Source: Rhodosalinus sp041365695 (GTDB lineage Bacteria; Pseudomonadota; Alphaproteobacteria; Rhodobacterales; Rhodobacteraceae). From it: a stretch of 64,000 nucleotides of DNA. The stretch is from assembly GCF_041365695.1 (NCBI RefSeq), contig NZ_JBGFSJ010000004.1, positions 434,001 to 498,000 of the forward strand, in the 5' to 3' direction. Of this stretch, positions 27,020 through 36,197 are shown piece by piece. Numbering within the stretch: the stretch's first letter is position 1; every line of letters starts with the position of its first letter. The translations under genes were made by a program, and so were the position numbers. Below the pieces are notes generated by a model, which did not search any database, had not been told where the DNA came from, and was given only the letters and a program-made list of their open reading frames with translations.

Positions 27020-28393
27020 TTATGGCATCGTTTGATTGATGAGTTGGACAATTGTTTCATGGTTCACCGCAAACCCAACCGCAGCGATGCCCAATGCGGC
27101 GGCACCGAACACAAGGTCGTGCAATGGGTCCCAGCCATGGTATCGGCGCACGGCGGCGATCAGCACCGGATAAACCAGGATCGCTGCCAGGCCCTGCGCC
27201 AAGATGGCGCCGATCAAGCCAAATTGCATGACCCCAATGAGTGTTAAGGTGGTTTGCGCAATCGCGTTCATGGTCACGCGGGTCATGAACCGTTTGGAAT
27301 CTCCGGCGGCAAGTAACAGCGAGTCGTATCTACCGAAGACGATCGCAGGTAGTTGGGATATCACCACCAGCACAAGAATGGGACCGGCTGCCGCGTACCG
27401 CTCATCGTAGAGAAACCCAACCAGCCAGTTTCCGCTCCATGCCAGCATTGCCGAGAGACACAGCAAGCCCCCGGTCAGCAATCGCCGCACGTGAAAAATT
27501 TTGCGCTTGTTTTCGAAGCTTTCCCACGGAGGCCGCTGCTTATAAAGTGGGAAGACGATCTTGCCACCTAGGGGGCTTCCAACCAGCTTGGGTACGCTAG
27601 CCAGAAAAAATCCGATGGAATATATCCCAAGCATTTCCAAAGTGATGAACTTGCCAAGAATGGCGCGGTCGGCATGATTGACAAGAAAACCAGCGGCAGT
27701 ACTGAGAAAAATCCATTTTCCGAAACGAACCAGTTCACCCAGGCAGGAACGATCAATCCAGAGACGGTTTCTGTGCCCCTCCATAAGCATCATAAAAAGC
27801 AGTTGCTTGAGGACAGCCGACAGGACTGTGCCAAGGGCTAGCGCCCAGACCGATTGTAACAGCCAGGCTAAAATGACCGTAATCACAAGCCCAACGACCT
27901 GTGTGCCGATATCGATCAGGGTCATGCGGCCCAGAACCAGATCGCGATTGGCCGTATGCACCCGCGTGGGCGTAAAGCCTGCAATCAACGCAGTCAGGCC
28001 TACCACTGGCAAAAGCTGTGCCAGCATCGGTTCGGCGTAAAATGCCGACAGAGGCAGCGCAATCACACCGGCGAACAGCCATAAGAAAAACCCGCGGATT
28101 ACTTGCAGCGTCCATGCGGTATCCAGAAAGGCAGGTTCGTTACTGCGGTCGTTCTGGATGATCGACGCGCGTATCCCTAGATCGGAGAACATCGCCAGAC
28201 CGGTGATGAAGACCTGTACCAAGGACATCAGCCCAAAAGCCTCGGGAAACAAAAGTCGCGTCAGGACAAGGTTCGAAGCAAGGCGCAAAAAATTACTCGC
28301 CACGACGCCGCCGATCGTCCAGACAGCACCCCTCCCAGCCCGGGCGCTGAGGGTGTCGCCGCGCAGATACCGATTTAAAAGCGTGGCCCTCAC
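27020..28393 (-). CDS. Polysaccharide flippase (Wzx-like, MOP superfamily)
   Basis: A 457-residue multi-spanning protein (about 12-14 hydrophobic segments) expected to move lipid-linked repeat units to the periplasmic face. Recognisable: RAGRGAVWTIGGVVASNFLR before helix 1, SLVLTRLLFPEAFGLMSLV-type sequence (NLVLTRLLFPEAFGLMSLVQ), DLGIRASIIQ, NHADRAILGKFITLEMLGIY, typical of the polysaccharide/teichuronic-acid branch. The start appears to be GTG (28393) with no strong Shine-Dalgarno. It is last in the minus-strand set wecE-like, acyltransferase, glycosyltransferase, flippase. This block is visibly less GC-rich than the flanking catabolic genes. Confidence 0.87.
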   Translation of the reverse strand: MRATLLNRYLRGDTLSARAGRGAVWTIGGVVASNFLRLASNLVLTRLLFPEAFGLMSLVQVFITGLAMFSDLGIRASIIQNDRSNEPAFLDTAWTLQVIRGFFLWLFAGVIALPLSAFYAEPMLAQLLPVVGLTALIAGFTPTRVHTANRDLVLGRMTLIDIGTQVVGLVITVILAWLLQSVWALALGTVLSAVLKQLLFMMLMEGHRNRLWIDRSCLGELVRFGKWIFLSTAAGFLVNHADRAILGKFITLEMLGIYSIGFFLASVPKLVGSPLGGKIVFPLYKQRPPWESFENKRKIFHVRRLLTGGLLCLSAMLAWSGNWLVGFLYDERYAAAGPILVLVVISQLPAIVFGRYDSLLLAAGDSKRFMTRVTMNAIAQTTLTLIGVMQFGLIGAILAQGLAAILVYPVLIAAVRRYHGWDPLHDLVFGAAALGIAAVGFAVNHETIVQLINQTMP

Positions 28394-28473
28394 AAGATCC
28401 GGATCCCAATCAAGAAGGAGAAGACCAAAAGCGGCTGACGTTCGATTGTTTCAATCGTGATGCCTTCACGATT

Positions 28474-29373
28474 TCAGCTCTTCCTCAATAAGCTTTTTTG
28501 CCAGAAACGCTCTTTTGTCAGGCGAGTGAAGTTCTTCACAGTTTCTTTGCCCTTCATTTCCTCTGACTGCAAAAGATCCAGAACCTTGTGGCGCGTCGCC
28601 TGAGCATGGGCGATGTCGTCCAACCCGTAGGCGATACCATAACGACCCAATTTGTGGTTCTTTGCCCACGCTTCACGGCTTTCGTAGAGCCCCGGGATCA
28701 CCACGCTGATGCAACCGGCGACCGCCGCGTATTGAGAATACATCGTGGCTTCGTCATAAGAATAGAAGGTGTGGCAACGGTTGAAGACATCGTTGACCTC
28801 GGCGTGGGTCATGCCGTCAATGCAAATTGCATCGGCAGATTCGGTTTCCGCAATCCGTGGCTTTTGGTTCCCCTTTCGCACGATATAACAAACCCCTTTG
28901 CGATCAGGGCGGTTTTCGTTGCGGTAGGTTTGGTTAAGAATCCAAAGGAAAAGTTCGGGCGCTCCACCGGTGATCTGTGGAATGTCTGACATTGGACCTG
29001 CGGTAAAAAACATCTCATCTGAGCCGAATTTATAGGGGTGGCGCAGTCCGGGTCTGTAAAGCAGCCAGCGTACCACATTACGCGCGCCAAGAGGATTTCC
29101 TGGCACGATTTCAGGATACACGACGATACTGTCGTGTGTCAGATCAGACCACCGCGCCAAGGGTGTATCAAGGTCCGGATTAGTTCTCATCCCGGCTCGC
29201 TTCATTATCCAGCGTATGTATGAATATGGATTCATCTTGAACATAGGCCCCATACGCCAGAGCAAGGCGCATTCACCCATGCAATTCAGTTCATGTGCCA
29301 GGTAATGCAGAAAGAGTCTGCCGCCGCTTGTTTCAGAATAGGGAGGGGCGACAATAATGTAATTACGAGCCAT
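28474..29373 (-). CDS. Putative glycosyltransferase, family uncertain
   Basis: 299 residues. The N-terminus IIVAPPYSETSGGRLFLHYL resembles the start of glycosyltransferases that bind nucleotide sugars in a GT-B fold; near residues 210-235, FYSYDEATMYSQYAAVAGCI, then SVVIPGLY, resembles the C-terminal sugar-nucleotide-binding region. No DxD or full GT4 EX7E signature is seen. Located 9 bp after the acyltransferase gene and 80 bp before the flippase, so it very likely acts on the same repeat unit. Acceptor and donor unknown. Confidence 0.55.
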   Translation of the reverse strand: MARNYIIVAPPYSETSGGRLFLHYLAHELNCMGECALLWRMGPMFKMNPYSYIRWIMKRAGMRTNPDLDTPLARWSDLTHDSIVVYPEIVPGNPLGARNVVRWLLYRPGLRHPYKFGSDEMFFTAGPMSDIPQITGGAPELFLWILNQTYRNENRPDRKGVCYIVRKGNQKPRIAETESADAICIDGMTHAEVNDVFNRCHTFYSYDEATMYSQYAAVAGCISVVIPGLYESREAWAKNHKLGRYGIAYGLDDIAHAQATRHKVLDLLQSEEMKGKETVKNFTRLTKERFWQKSLLRKS

Positions 29374-29382
29374 TTTCGCAAA

Positions 29383-29949
29383 TCAATCCTGAGTTTTTTT
29401 CTGAAGATACTCATTTTCGATCTGTAAGAGATGGCGAGAACGGTCGCGCAGTCTTCTGGCGGGCATGCCAGCATAAATTCCCCATCCATCAAGTGATTTC
29501 AAAACGAGCGTCGCAGCGCCAGTTGCAACACCGTCGCCCAATGTGACACCAGCAGCTATGATGGTGCCGGCTCCTGTCACGACATGGCGTCCTAGATGAA
29601 CGGCCTGCGCGCGGACGTTCGTGAATTCGCGCGGCACTGTCGGGCCGATCATTGCCTCACCGCTACAATCGTCGGTGTGTGCAAATACCTTCGTTCCAAA
29701 AGAAAGCCCGGTAAAATCACCAATAAAGATTCCAACTTTTCCTCCATTTACGAGGCAGAAGGGGGATAAATGAGTGTTCCGCCCCATCTCAACCTTGCCA
29801 GATACAACGCAAAAATCATCAATCCGGGAATTATCACCGATTTCCATCTTTTCGGGCTCGTAGATGGACGCCTTATCGCTGATCTTCACGTTTTTGCCCA
29901 GATGGGCGAACCCCATCGCCTTCAGGGCATCCTGCGTCAGATATCCCAT
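29383..29949 (-). CDS. Hexapeptide-repeat acyltransferase, probably sugar N- or O-acetyltransferase
   Basis: A 188-residue left-handed beta-helix protein. Isoleucine/valine-rich hexapeptide turns run through IGDNSRIDDFCVVSGKVEMG, IFIGDFTGLSFGTKVF, VHLGRHVVTGAGTIIAAGVT and GDGVATGAATLVL, with a central histidine in FAHTDDC. The end (GWGIYAGMPARRLRDR) matches the WbbJ/LacA/FdtC type. It overlaps the aminotransferase stop by one base (TAATG), so it probably acylates the amino sugar that enzyme makes, in place of a GNAT-type WecD. Confidence 0.8.
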   Translation of the reverse strand: MGYLTQDALKAMGFAHLGKNVKISDKASIYEPEKMEIGDNSRIDDFCVVSGKVEMGRNTHLSPFCLVNGGKVGIFIGDFTGLSFGTKVFAHTDDCSGEAMIGPTVPREFTNVRAQAVHLGRHVVTGAGTIIAAGVTLGDGVATGAATLVLKSLDGWGIYAGMPARRLRDRSRHLLQIENEYLQKKTQD

Positions 29950-31097
29950 TACCTCTGTTCCGTGAAATAACGCTGCACTTCCGATATCACTGCATCTATG
30001 GCGCTGTTCAGTTCATAGAACAACGGCAGTCGAACCAACCGCGCTGTAATATCATCGGTCACGGGCAGCCTGTTGCCGTGGAAACGCGCATGCTTCAGCC
30101 CAGCCGGCGCCGAGTGCAACGGGACGTAGTGGAACGGCGCAATAATGCCCGCATCACGCATATGCGTGATAAACGCCTGCCGGTCTTCGAGGTCGCGCAT
30201 CAGAAAATAAAACATATGCCCATTGCCGGTGGTGCCTTCCGGCTCCAGTGGCAATTGAACGCGACCTGTAGCGGCAAGGTCGGAAAAGGCTGCTCGATAA
30301 CGGTCATACAGTGCCAAGCGTTGCGTCTTGATGGCGTCTGCTTGTTCCAACTGGCCATTCAAGAAAGCCGCGACAAGTTCACCGGGCAGAAAAGATGAGC
30401 CGATGTCGACCCAAGTGTATTTATCAACCTGTCCCCGCAGGAATAGAGATCTGTTGGTGCCTTTTTCGCGGATGATCTCGGCCCGTTCGATCAGGTCCGG
30501 GCGCATAATCGTCAGAGCACCGCCCTCCCCGCTGATAATGTTTTTGGTCTCGTGAAAGCTGAAGGCGGCCATATCGCCGAGGCTTCCTGCAGGGCGGCCC
30601 TTGTATGTTGAGCCAAGCGCCTGCGCGGCATCCTCAACGAGCAACAGATCGTGGCTTCGGGCAATCTGGGCCAAGGCGTCCATGTCTGCCGGGAAGCCGG
30701 CGTAATGCACGGCAAATATGGCTTTTGTCTTGTCCGTAACAGCTTGTTTCACCTGATCGGGGTCGATGTTGAGCGTTTCTGGCCGGATGTCCACGAAAAC
30801 CGGAACGGCACCGCGCAATGCGACAGCGTTTGCCGTCGACACAAAAGTGAATGACGGCATTATTACTTCATCATCGGGTTGCAGATCACACAGGATGGCC
30901 GCCATTTCGAGAGCTGCGGTGCAGGAGTGCGTGAGAAGTGCTGCCTTTGCTTCTGTCATTTGGACGAGCTGTGCGTTGCAAGCTTTGGTAAAGTATCCAT
31001 CACCTGAAAGCTGGCCGCGTTCAATGGCCTCCTGTACGTGTTTGAGCTCATCCCCGATGAGGGAAGGCCTATTGAAAGGGATTGATACGGGCGACAT
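29949..31097 (-). CDS. wecE: dTDP-4-amino-4,6-dideoxygalactose transaminase
   Basis: A 382-residue DegT/DnrJ/EryC1/StrS PLP aminotransferase making dTDP-Fuc4N from dTDP-4-keto-6-deoxyglucose. The whole sequence is collinear with E. coli WecE: IPFNRPSLIGDEL, THSCTAALEMAA, GDEVIMPS-type PDDEVIMPSFTFVSTANA, VHYAGFPADMD, VEDAAQALGSTYKGRPAGSL, the PLP lysine K185 in FHETKN-ISGEGG, REKGTNRS-F-RGQVDKYTW and HYVPLHSAPAG. Start ATG 31097 has AGGAAG upstream. The dTDP-glucose pathway genes rmlA/rmlB are not in the window. Confidence 0.9.
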   Translation of the reverse strand: MSPVSIPFNRPSLIGDELKHVQEAIERGQLSGDGYFTKACNAQLVQMTEAKAALLTHSCTAALEMAAILCDLQPDDEVIMPSFTFVSTANAVALRGAVPVFVDIRPETLNIDPDQVKQAVTDKTKAIFAVHYAGFPADMDALAQIARSHDLLLVEDAAQALGSTYKGRPAGSLGDMAAFSFHETKNIISGEGGALTIMRPDLIERAEIIREKGTNRSLFLRGQVDKYTWVDIGSSFLPGELVAAFLNGQLEQADAIKTQRLALYDRYRAAFSDLAATGRVQLPLEPEGTTGNGHMFYFLMRDLEDRQAFITHMRDAGIIAPFHYVPLHSAPAGLKHARFHGNRLPVTDDITARLVRLPLFYELNSAIDAVISEVQRYFTEQR

Positions 31098-31184
31098 ATA
31101 CTTCCTGCTAGATTATTGGGTCATCGCGCGATGATATTTTCAGTCATCGCATGAAACAGTTCATGGCATGACCGATGATAAACC

Positions 31185-32819
31185 CTACCCCTCCGGAATG
31201 AAGCGGGGCAGCGCTGGGTTGATTTCCTCGAGCACGTCCTGAAGGCGGGCTTCGGCCTCGGCGTCGCTCTCGCCCGGACGGATGGCGGTGATAAGGCGGA
31301 CAAGGGCACCGTCGGTGCGCCCAGTGATGATTCCATCCACCATCAGCCAATATTTCGCCGCGAAATCCCACGCGATCCGGCGGTCCTTCTGCTGGAACCA
31401 GTAATAGACCATCATCCTCGCCTCGCCTTGCTGGATGATCGCGCGGTTCAGGTGGAAGGGTGTGTCACTGCCCAGTTGCGCGGTCACGTCGGTGCGTTCC
31501 AGCCAGGCGATTTCCCAGCCGCCGCCCGGCAGGCAGATCTCCGGGGAATGGACGCCGCCTTGGCTCTGGTCTTCGTACCATGCCATGAACAGTCCCACGG
31601 GGGCGGCTGCGGCAAGGCTGGTGAGGGTCACCTGGTGGTAGTCGTCCGCGCCAAGACTTTGGGCCACGCCCTCGGTCAACAATTCCCTCGGCCCGGCCTG
31701 TCGCCACTCTCCGAAGTCACGCGGGAACAGCGAGAAGGGATCGCGTTCCGGTGCAACGCCGCCACGGTCGGGCAGCGACGCAAGCGCACCGAGGGCGATC
31801 AGGCCTGCGACCGCTGCGCTGACCATTGCGCCCGAGGCGCGCACATATTGAAGCCGTGCGAATTGCGGCATGACGCCGGAAATGTCGAGGTCCAAGGCCT
31901 CTGTCAGCGAGGGCCGTTCAGGATGCAGGAACAGCAGCAACCACGCCAGGAGGAAAAGGATAACGACGCAGCTGACGAAGATCACCCAGCCTTCGAAGAA
32001 ATGGGTGAAACCGTCGAGCCATTCGTTGCCGAATTGCTGCACGATGATGCCGGCCGCGGCGATGCGAATGGAATTCATCACGATCGCGATCGGTGCAGCC
32101 GACAGCAGCAACACCATCTTGTGCCACGCCGGGCCCTGGTAAAGCACCGCGAAAATGTAGGAAAAGCTGAGGATCGGGAACATATAGCGCAGCCCCGAGC
32201 AGGCTTCGGCCACATGCAAGCGGGTCACGCCGAGATCGATGATGTTTCCATCCAGAAACACCGGCACCGAGAGCAGCCGCAGGAACCACACGCCAAGTTC
32301 CGATGACACGAACTGCAGATAGGTCGTGGTCTTGTAGTAGATCACGCCGGGCAAGGGCAGCATCAGCGCAAGGTGGACGACGCCGGGCCAGAAGCGCCAA
32401 CCGATGCGCCAGCCCCAGCTGATCAGCAGCATGCCGCCGATCCAGAGGATCAGCGCATAGGCCACGATGTCGTCGATGCCGGAGAGGATGCCCAGGCCGC
32501 CGAAGAGCAACGAGACGACGACGAGTGCGACACCCGGCCAGCGGTCGTTCTTGGGGCCCGGATCGACGGGCACCTCCCTCATGTGACGCAGGAAAAGCAA
32601 CGCCGAGAGCACCGGAATCAGGGGGCCGTGGCTGTACTCCGGCAGCTGCCAGGCCTCGAGCAAGGCGCGAAGCCCGTTCGAAAAGTAGAACCCGGCCGAA
32701 ACCGTGGCGACGAGGAGCCAGAAGAGCCCCCAGCCATTGACCGCTCCAAGCGGCCGGATCGAAGAGGAGAAACTGCTTTCGGACACCATCAACCCGGCCC
32801 TGCGTTCACCAACAGACAT
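31185..32819 (-). CDS. xrtD: Exosortase D with fused EpsI domain (VPLPA-CTERM-specific)
   Basis: A 544-residue membrane protease/transpeptidase that recognises and cleaves C-terminal PEP-CTERM-like signals. The exosortase half (about 30-300) has eight or more membrane segments and the catalytic triad C207 (AEACSGLRYM), R252 (NSIRI) and H273 (FTHFFEGW). After a further hydrophobic segment near 320-340, an EpsI-type periplasmic domain follows, with HSPEICLPGGGWEI and YYWFQQKDR. Exosortase-EpsI fusion is the hallmark of XrtD, whose targets carry VPLPA. Two such targets are at 48419 and 57363. The start is uncertain (32861, 32819 or 32789); 32819 is used because the residues before it look unconserved. 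Confidence 0.88.
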   Translation of the reverse strand: MSVGERRAGLMVSESSFSSSIRPLGAVNGWGLFWLLVATVSAGFYFSNGLRALLEAWQLPEYSHGPLIPVLSALLFLRHMREVPVDPGPKNDRWPGVALVVVSLLFGGLGILSGIDDIVAYALILWIGGMLLISWGWRIGWRFWPGVVHLALMLPLPGVIYYKTTTYLQFVSSELGVWFLRLLSVPVFLDGNIIDLGVTRLHVAEACSGLRYMFPILSFSYIFAVLYQGPAWHKMVLLLSAAPIAIVMNSIRIAAAGIIVQQFGNEWLDGFTHFFEGWVIFVSCVVILFLLAWLLLFLHPERPSLTEALDLDISGVMPQFARLQYVRASGAMVSAAVAGLIALGALASLPDRGGVAPERDPFSLFPRDFGEWRQAGPRELLTEGVAQSLGADDYHQVTLTSLAAAAPVGLFMAWYEDQSQGGVHSPEICLPGGGWEIAWLERTDVTAQLGSDTPFHLNRAIIQQGEARMMVYYWFQQKDRRIAWDFAAKYWLMVDGIITGRTDGALVRLITAIRPGESDAEAEARLQDVLEEINPALPRFIPEG

Positions 32820-33356
32820 AGCGGAGAGGGAACCTCTGCACCGCGTGAACCCTAGCAACATCGCGCCGCGAAAGTGAGAGCTTTATTCGCGGTTGGCAAG
32901 AAATTGAACCTGTGGCGCGACGCTGCGAAAGCAGCTGTTCACGGGGCGGCACAAGTGCCCGGGTTTGGAGCGGTCTGTCCCTGTGCGGGCGATCCGCCGA
33001 CTGAACCGATGAGTCTCCTCACCCCGCCCTCGACCGGAGGTTGCCGGATGCCCTCGCTGAGGTGAGCCGATGGTTCGGCCGAGATGCAGCGCACGCGGCG
33101 ACAGGATTGGGCTTGATCCGCAATGCAGCAGCGCCAACCGTCGAGGACGGTCGGGGTTTGATCCGGTTGCCACGGCACTCTCGCCCGCGAAATCAGCGTT
33201 CAGACGCAAGGAAAGTGCGCGAGGGCGCCAGTTTCGCTCGATCGGTGTTCTTTCTGGGGTCTGGGAAACGCAAGCGAGATCGCGTTGGCCCCCATCACCC
33301 AAGGGTCGACAACATGCTGGGTTTTGATTACGCGTGGGAAAATACCGCATTTTGGA
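32820..33356. other. Divergent upstream region of xrtD and a GT4 gene
   Basis: About 540 bp with no supported coding sequence (start choice of xrtD may trim it to 495 bp). It should carry promoters for both directions. No clear sigma-70 pair or dyad was identified by eye. Confidence 0.4.
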
Positions 33357-34625
33357 ATGACTCGATTGCAATCCAAGCCTCGTGTTCTGGTACTCGCTGA
33401 GGCGGCCAACCCCGAATGGGTAAGTGTGCCTCTCGTGGGCTGGTCGCTGGCGCAAGCTCTGCGAGAGGTGGCGGACGTGCATCTCGTCACGCAGGTTCGC
33501 AACCGCGATGCGATCCTGCGGGCGGGTCTCGTTGAGGGAGAGGACTTCACCGCCATCGACAGCGAGGCGGTGGAACGGCCGCTCTGGCGTATGAGCAAAG
33601 CGCTCCGGCTCGGCTGGACCGCTAAGATGGCGCTTAACGCGCTGTCCTATCCCTATTTCGAGCGGCTGGTCTGGCGCCGCTTCGGGGCGGAGATACGCGC
33701 GGGCGGCTTCGACGCCGTCCATCGGATCACGCCGCTCTCGCCGACCGTGGTGAGCCCCATCGCCGCGCCCTGCGCCGCTGCCGGCGTGCCCTTCGTGCTG
33801 GGTCCGCTCAATGGCGGCGTACCCTGGCCAAGGGCTTTCGACAACGCTCGGCGGAAGGAGAAGGAATGGCTCTCCTACGTCCGTGGCGCCTACAAGGTTG
33901 CGCCGGGACGGCGAAGGATGCTGCAGGCCTGTTCCGCGATTCTCGCCGGTTCGCGCCACACGGCGAGCGAAATCCCGGATGAGTTCCAGCCAAAGGTGAC
34001 TTGGATGCCGGAGAACGCGATCCACCCCGACAGGTTCGGCACGCCGCATGAGCGTCCGACGCCGCCGCCGCTGCGCGCCTGTTTCGTGGGCAGGCTGGTG
34101 CCCTACAAGGGTCCGGACATGCTGCTGGAGGCGGCGGCGCCGCTGCTATCCGATGGCCGGCTCCTGCTCGACATCGTGGGCGATGGGCCGATGATACCAG
34201 AGCTGCGCGCCCAGGCATCGGCCCTCGGCCTCGACCATGCGGTGACCTTCCACGGTTGGGTCGACCACAAGGCGGTGCCCGACATCCTCGGCCGCGCCCA
34301 TATCCTCGCCTTTCCCTCGATCCGCGAGTTCGGCGGCGGCGTGGTTCTGGAGGCGATGGCCCTCGGCACCGTGCCGCTTGTGGTCGATTACGGCGGGCCC
34401 GGCGAGTTGGTTGCCGAAGACACGGGCTATACCGTTCCCATAGGAACGCGGCCCGAGATCGTGTCTGCCTTGCGCGACCGCCTCGCCGCACTCGCCACCG
34501 ACCCCTCGCCCCTTGCACGCCTATCCGCCGCAGCCCACGACCGCGCCTTGAGCGACTTTACCTGGTCCGCCAAGGCAAAGCAGGTTGGCGCGGTTTATCA
34601 ATCGATATTAAGATTGCGTCCTTAA
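33357..34625 (+). CDS. Glycosyltransferase family 4
   Basis: A 422-residue retaining GT-B glycosyltransferase. C-terminal donor-binding domain: CFVGRLVPYKGPDMLLEAAA (start of Glycos_transf_1), VGDGPMIPELR, FHGWVDHKAVPDIL and the EX7E-type signature EFGGGVVLEAMALGTVPLVV, then YGGPGELVAEDTGY. The N-terminal domain begins RVLVLAEAANPEW. ATG 33357 is the first codon before conserved sequence; ATG 33285 would add 24 residues without similarity. Degenerate DNA related to its 3' third recurs at 35930-36160. GC-rich, in contrast with the next gene. Confidence 0.87.
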   Translation: MTRLQSKPRVLVLAEAANPEWVSVPLVGWSLAQALREVADVHLVTQVRNRDAILRAGLVEGEDFTAIDSEAVERPLWRMSKALRLGWTAKMALNALSYPYFERLVWRRFGAEIRAGGFDAVHRITPLSPTVVSPIAAPCAAAGVPFVLGPLNGGVPWPRAFDNARRKEKEWLSYVRGAYKVAPGRRRMLQACSAILAGSRHTASEIPDEFQPKVTWMPENAIHPDRFGTPHERPTPPPLRACFVGRLVPYKGPDMLLEAAAPLLSDGRLLLDIVGDGPMIPELRAQASALGLDHAVTFHGWVDHKAVPDILGRAHILAFPSIREFGGGVVLEAMALGTVPLVVDYGGPGELVAEDTGYTVPIGTRPEIVSALRDRLAALATDPSPLARLSAAAHDRALSDFTWSAKAKQVGAVYQSILRLRP

Positions 34626-34664
34626 GGGGCTGGATTTCCTGATAATTTATTGGAAAACAGAAAA

Positions 34665-35891
34665 ATGGATAAGCTGTCTCATATTGGCTATCTTGTGCCA
34701 GAATTTCCCGGGCAGACACATATGTTTTTCTGGCGTGAAATAAATGAACTTCGCCGACTTGGCCACGAAGTTACGCTTTTAAGCACCAGACCTCCTCCGA
34801 AAAATCTAATTGTACATTCATGGTCCAAAGAGGCGATAAAGGAGACAACATATCTGGCTCATCAAGATATAGCTTCTGCTTTCAGAGCTCTGTCATGGAC
34901 AGCCAGCCGGCGAACTCTTGCTGAGCAAAACCTTTCTCTTCGTGACGCCGGTCTGTGCTTGCCGTTAGCAGCCAAGCTTTCGCGGATCTGCGAACAAAAG
35001 AATATCCAGCATGTCCACGTCCATTCCTGTAGTCGCTCAGCCTTAATCGCTGCACTTTCAAGTCTTTACAGCGGACAAACTTATAGCCTCACACTTCACG
35101 GCGCTTTGGAAGATTATGGACCCCTCCAGAACTTTAAATGGAGAAACGCCAGCTTTGGAATGGTTATTACGGACAACTTGCTTTTGGATCTCAGAACTCA
35201 TCTTGGCGATGACCTCCCCAAAAGACTTGTAAAGCAAGCAATGGGCGTTGACACTGAACACTTTAAAAGAATTTCTCCGTATAAACCGTTCGATGGAACG
35301 GGGGACCTGCGCATCTTCTCGTGCGCCAGACTCAATCCAATTAAAGGCCACTTGGAGTCCATCGCTGCCATAAAAAATCTAAGGGATAAAGGCGTCCCAG
35401 CAAAATTGGTGATTGCAGGAGAAGACGATAGCGGCGGCACGGGCTTCCGGAGAGTTGTTGAGGACAAAATCCTTGAACTAGGGTTAAAAGACGATGTGTT
35501 ATTGCTAGGGGCTACCGACTCGGAGGAAGTGAAGAAAAATATTTTGCAAAGCCACATCTTCATACTGGCCAGCTTCAAGGAGGCGCTTGGTGTGGCTTTC
35601 ATGGAGGCGATGAGCTGTGAGGTCCCAACCATTGGAGCCCGCGTTGGCGGCGTCATGGAGCTAATCGATGACCACGTTGATGGATTTTTAATTCCGCCAC
35701 GGTCCGCCAAAGCGATTGTGAATGCGGTTCTCTATATTATCGAAAATCCAGTGAAGGCTACATCCATCGGCAAAGCAGCAAGACGCAAGGTCGAAACCAA
35801 CTTTTCATCCAGAAGGGGCGCAGAAGCCCTTTCTGAACAAGTCGAGATCTTGAAATCAGGGAAAGGGACTGGGCAGGCCGCGGCATCTTGA
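34665..35891 (+). CDS. Glycosyltransferase family 4 (AT-rich, likely acquired)
   Basis: A 408-residue GT-B glycosyltransferase of the EPS GT4 type. N-terminus IGYLVPEFPGQTHMFFWREI matches the EpsE-like group that starts YL-P-FP-THTF--REI; HVHSCSRSALIAA, LTLHGALEDYGP, GVDTEHFKR, SCARLNPIKGHLESIAAIKN, VIAGEDDSGG and KEALGVAFMEAMSCEVPTIG follow. The base composition is strikingly lower in GC than both neighbours and codons end often in A or T, suggesting recent transfer. A TTG at 34650 is an alternative start. Its 3' end runs into a scar of fkbM-like sequence (35887 on). Confidence 0.85.
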   Translation: MDKLSHIGYLVPEFPGQTHMFFWREINELRRLGHEVTLLSTRPPPKNLIVHSWSKEAIKETTYLAHQDIASAFRALSWTASRRTLAEQNLSLRDAGLCLPLAAKLSRICEQKNIQHVHVHSCSRSALIAALSSLYSGQTYSLTLHGALEDYGPLQNFKWRNASFGMVITDNLLLDLRTHLGDDLPKRLVKQAMGVDTEHFKRISPYKPFDGTGDLRIFSCARLNPIKGHLESIAAIKNLRDKGVPAKLVIAGEDDSGGTGFRRVVEDKILELGLKDDVLLLGATDSEEVKKNILQSHIFILASFKEALGVAFMEAMSCEVPTIGARVGGVMELIDDHVDGFLIPPRSAKAIVNAVLYIIENPVKATSIGKAARRKVETNFSSRRGAEALSEQVEILKSGKGTGQAAAS

Positions 35892-36160
35892 AATTATTGG
35901 GGCCGAAGAGCAAGAAGGCGGTAAGCGTCCGGCGGTGGAGTTCTTCTGGAAGCGATCGCCCTCGTCATCTTATTGCTGGCGATCTATTATAGCGGCACGG
36001 GCAAACTGGTGACTGAACACACGGGGCTAAACTGTTCGCATAGGAGCGCGGCCCGAAATCATGTCTGACCTGCGCGTCCCGCGTTCCACCACGACTTGCG
36101 ACCTCGCTTTCGCCGACTGAACGGTCTGCGAAGGCGCTGCAGGTTGTGAAGATTTACAAC
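35887..36160 (+). pseudogene. Recombination scar: degenerate fragments of an fkbM-like and a GT4-like gene
   Basis: Two decayed pieces. (1) 35887-35911 matches 36888-36912 of the fkbM gene at 22 of 25 bases; read on the minus strand it gives LLFGPNNFK, against WLFGSNDFK in the intact protein. (2) From about 35930 the plus strand resembles the 3' part of the GT4 gene at 33357 (parent about 34330-34600): LEAIALV--LL-AIYYSGTGKLVTEHTG in one frame, then RIGARPEIMSDLR after a one-base shift, then RSAKALQVVKIY in a third frame. Frameshifts and a stop (TGA 36118-36120) rule out a functional product. Confidence 0.7.
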
Positions 36161-36197
36161 CTTGCGAGGAAGTCCGAGACCACTCACGTCGCTTAAA

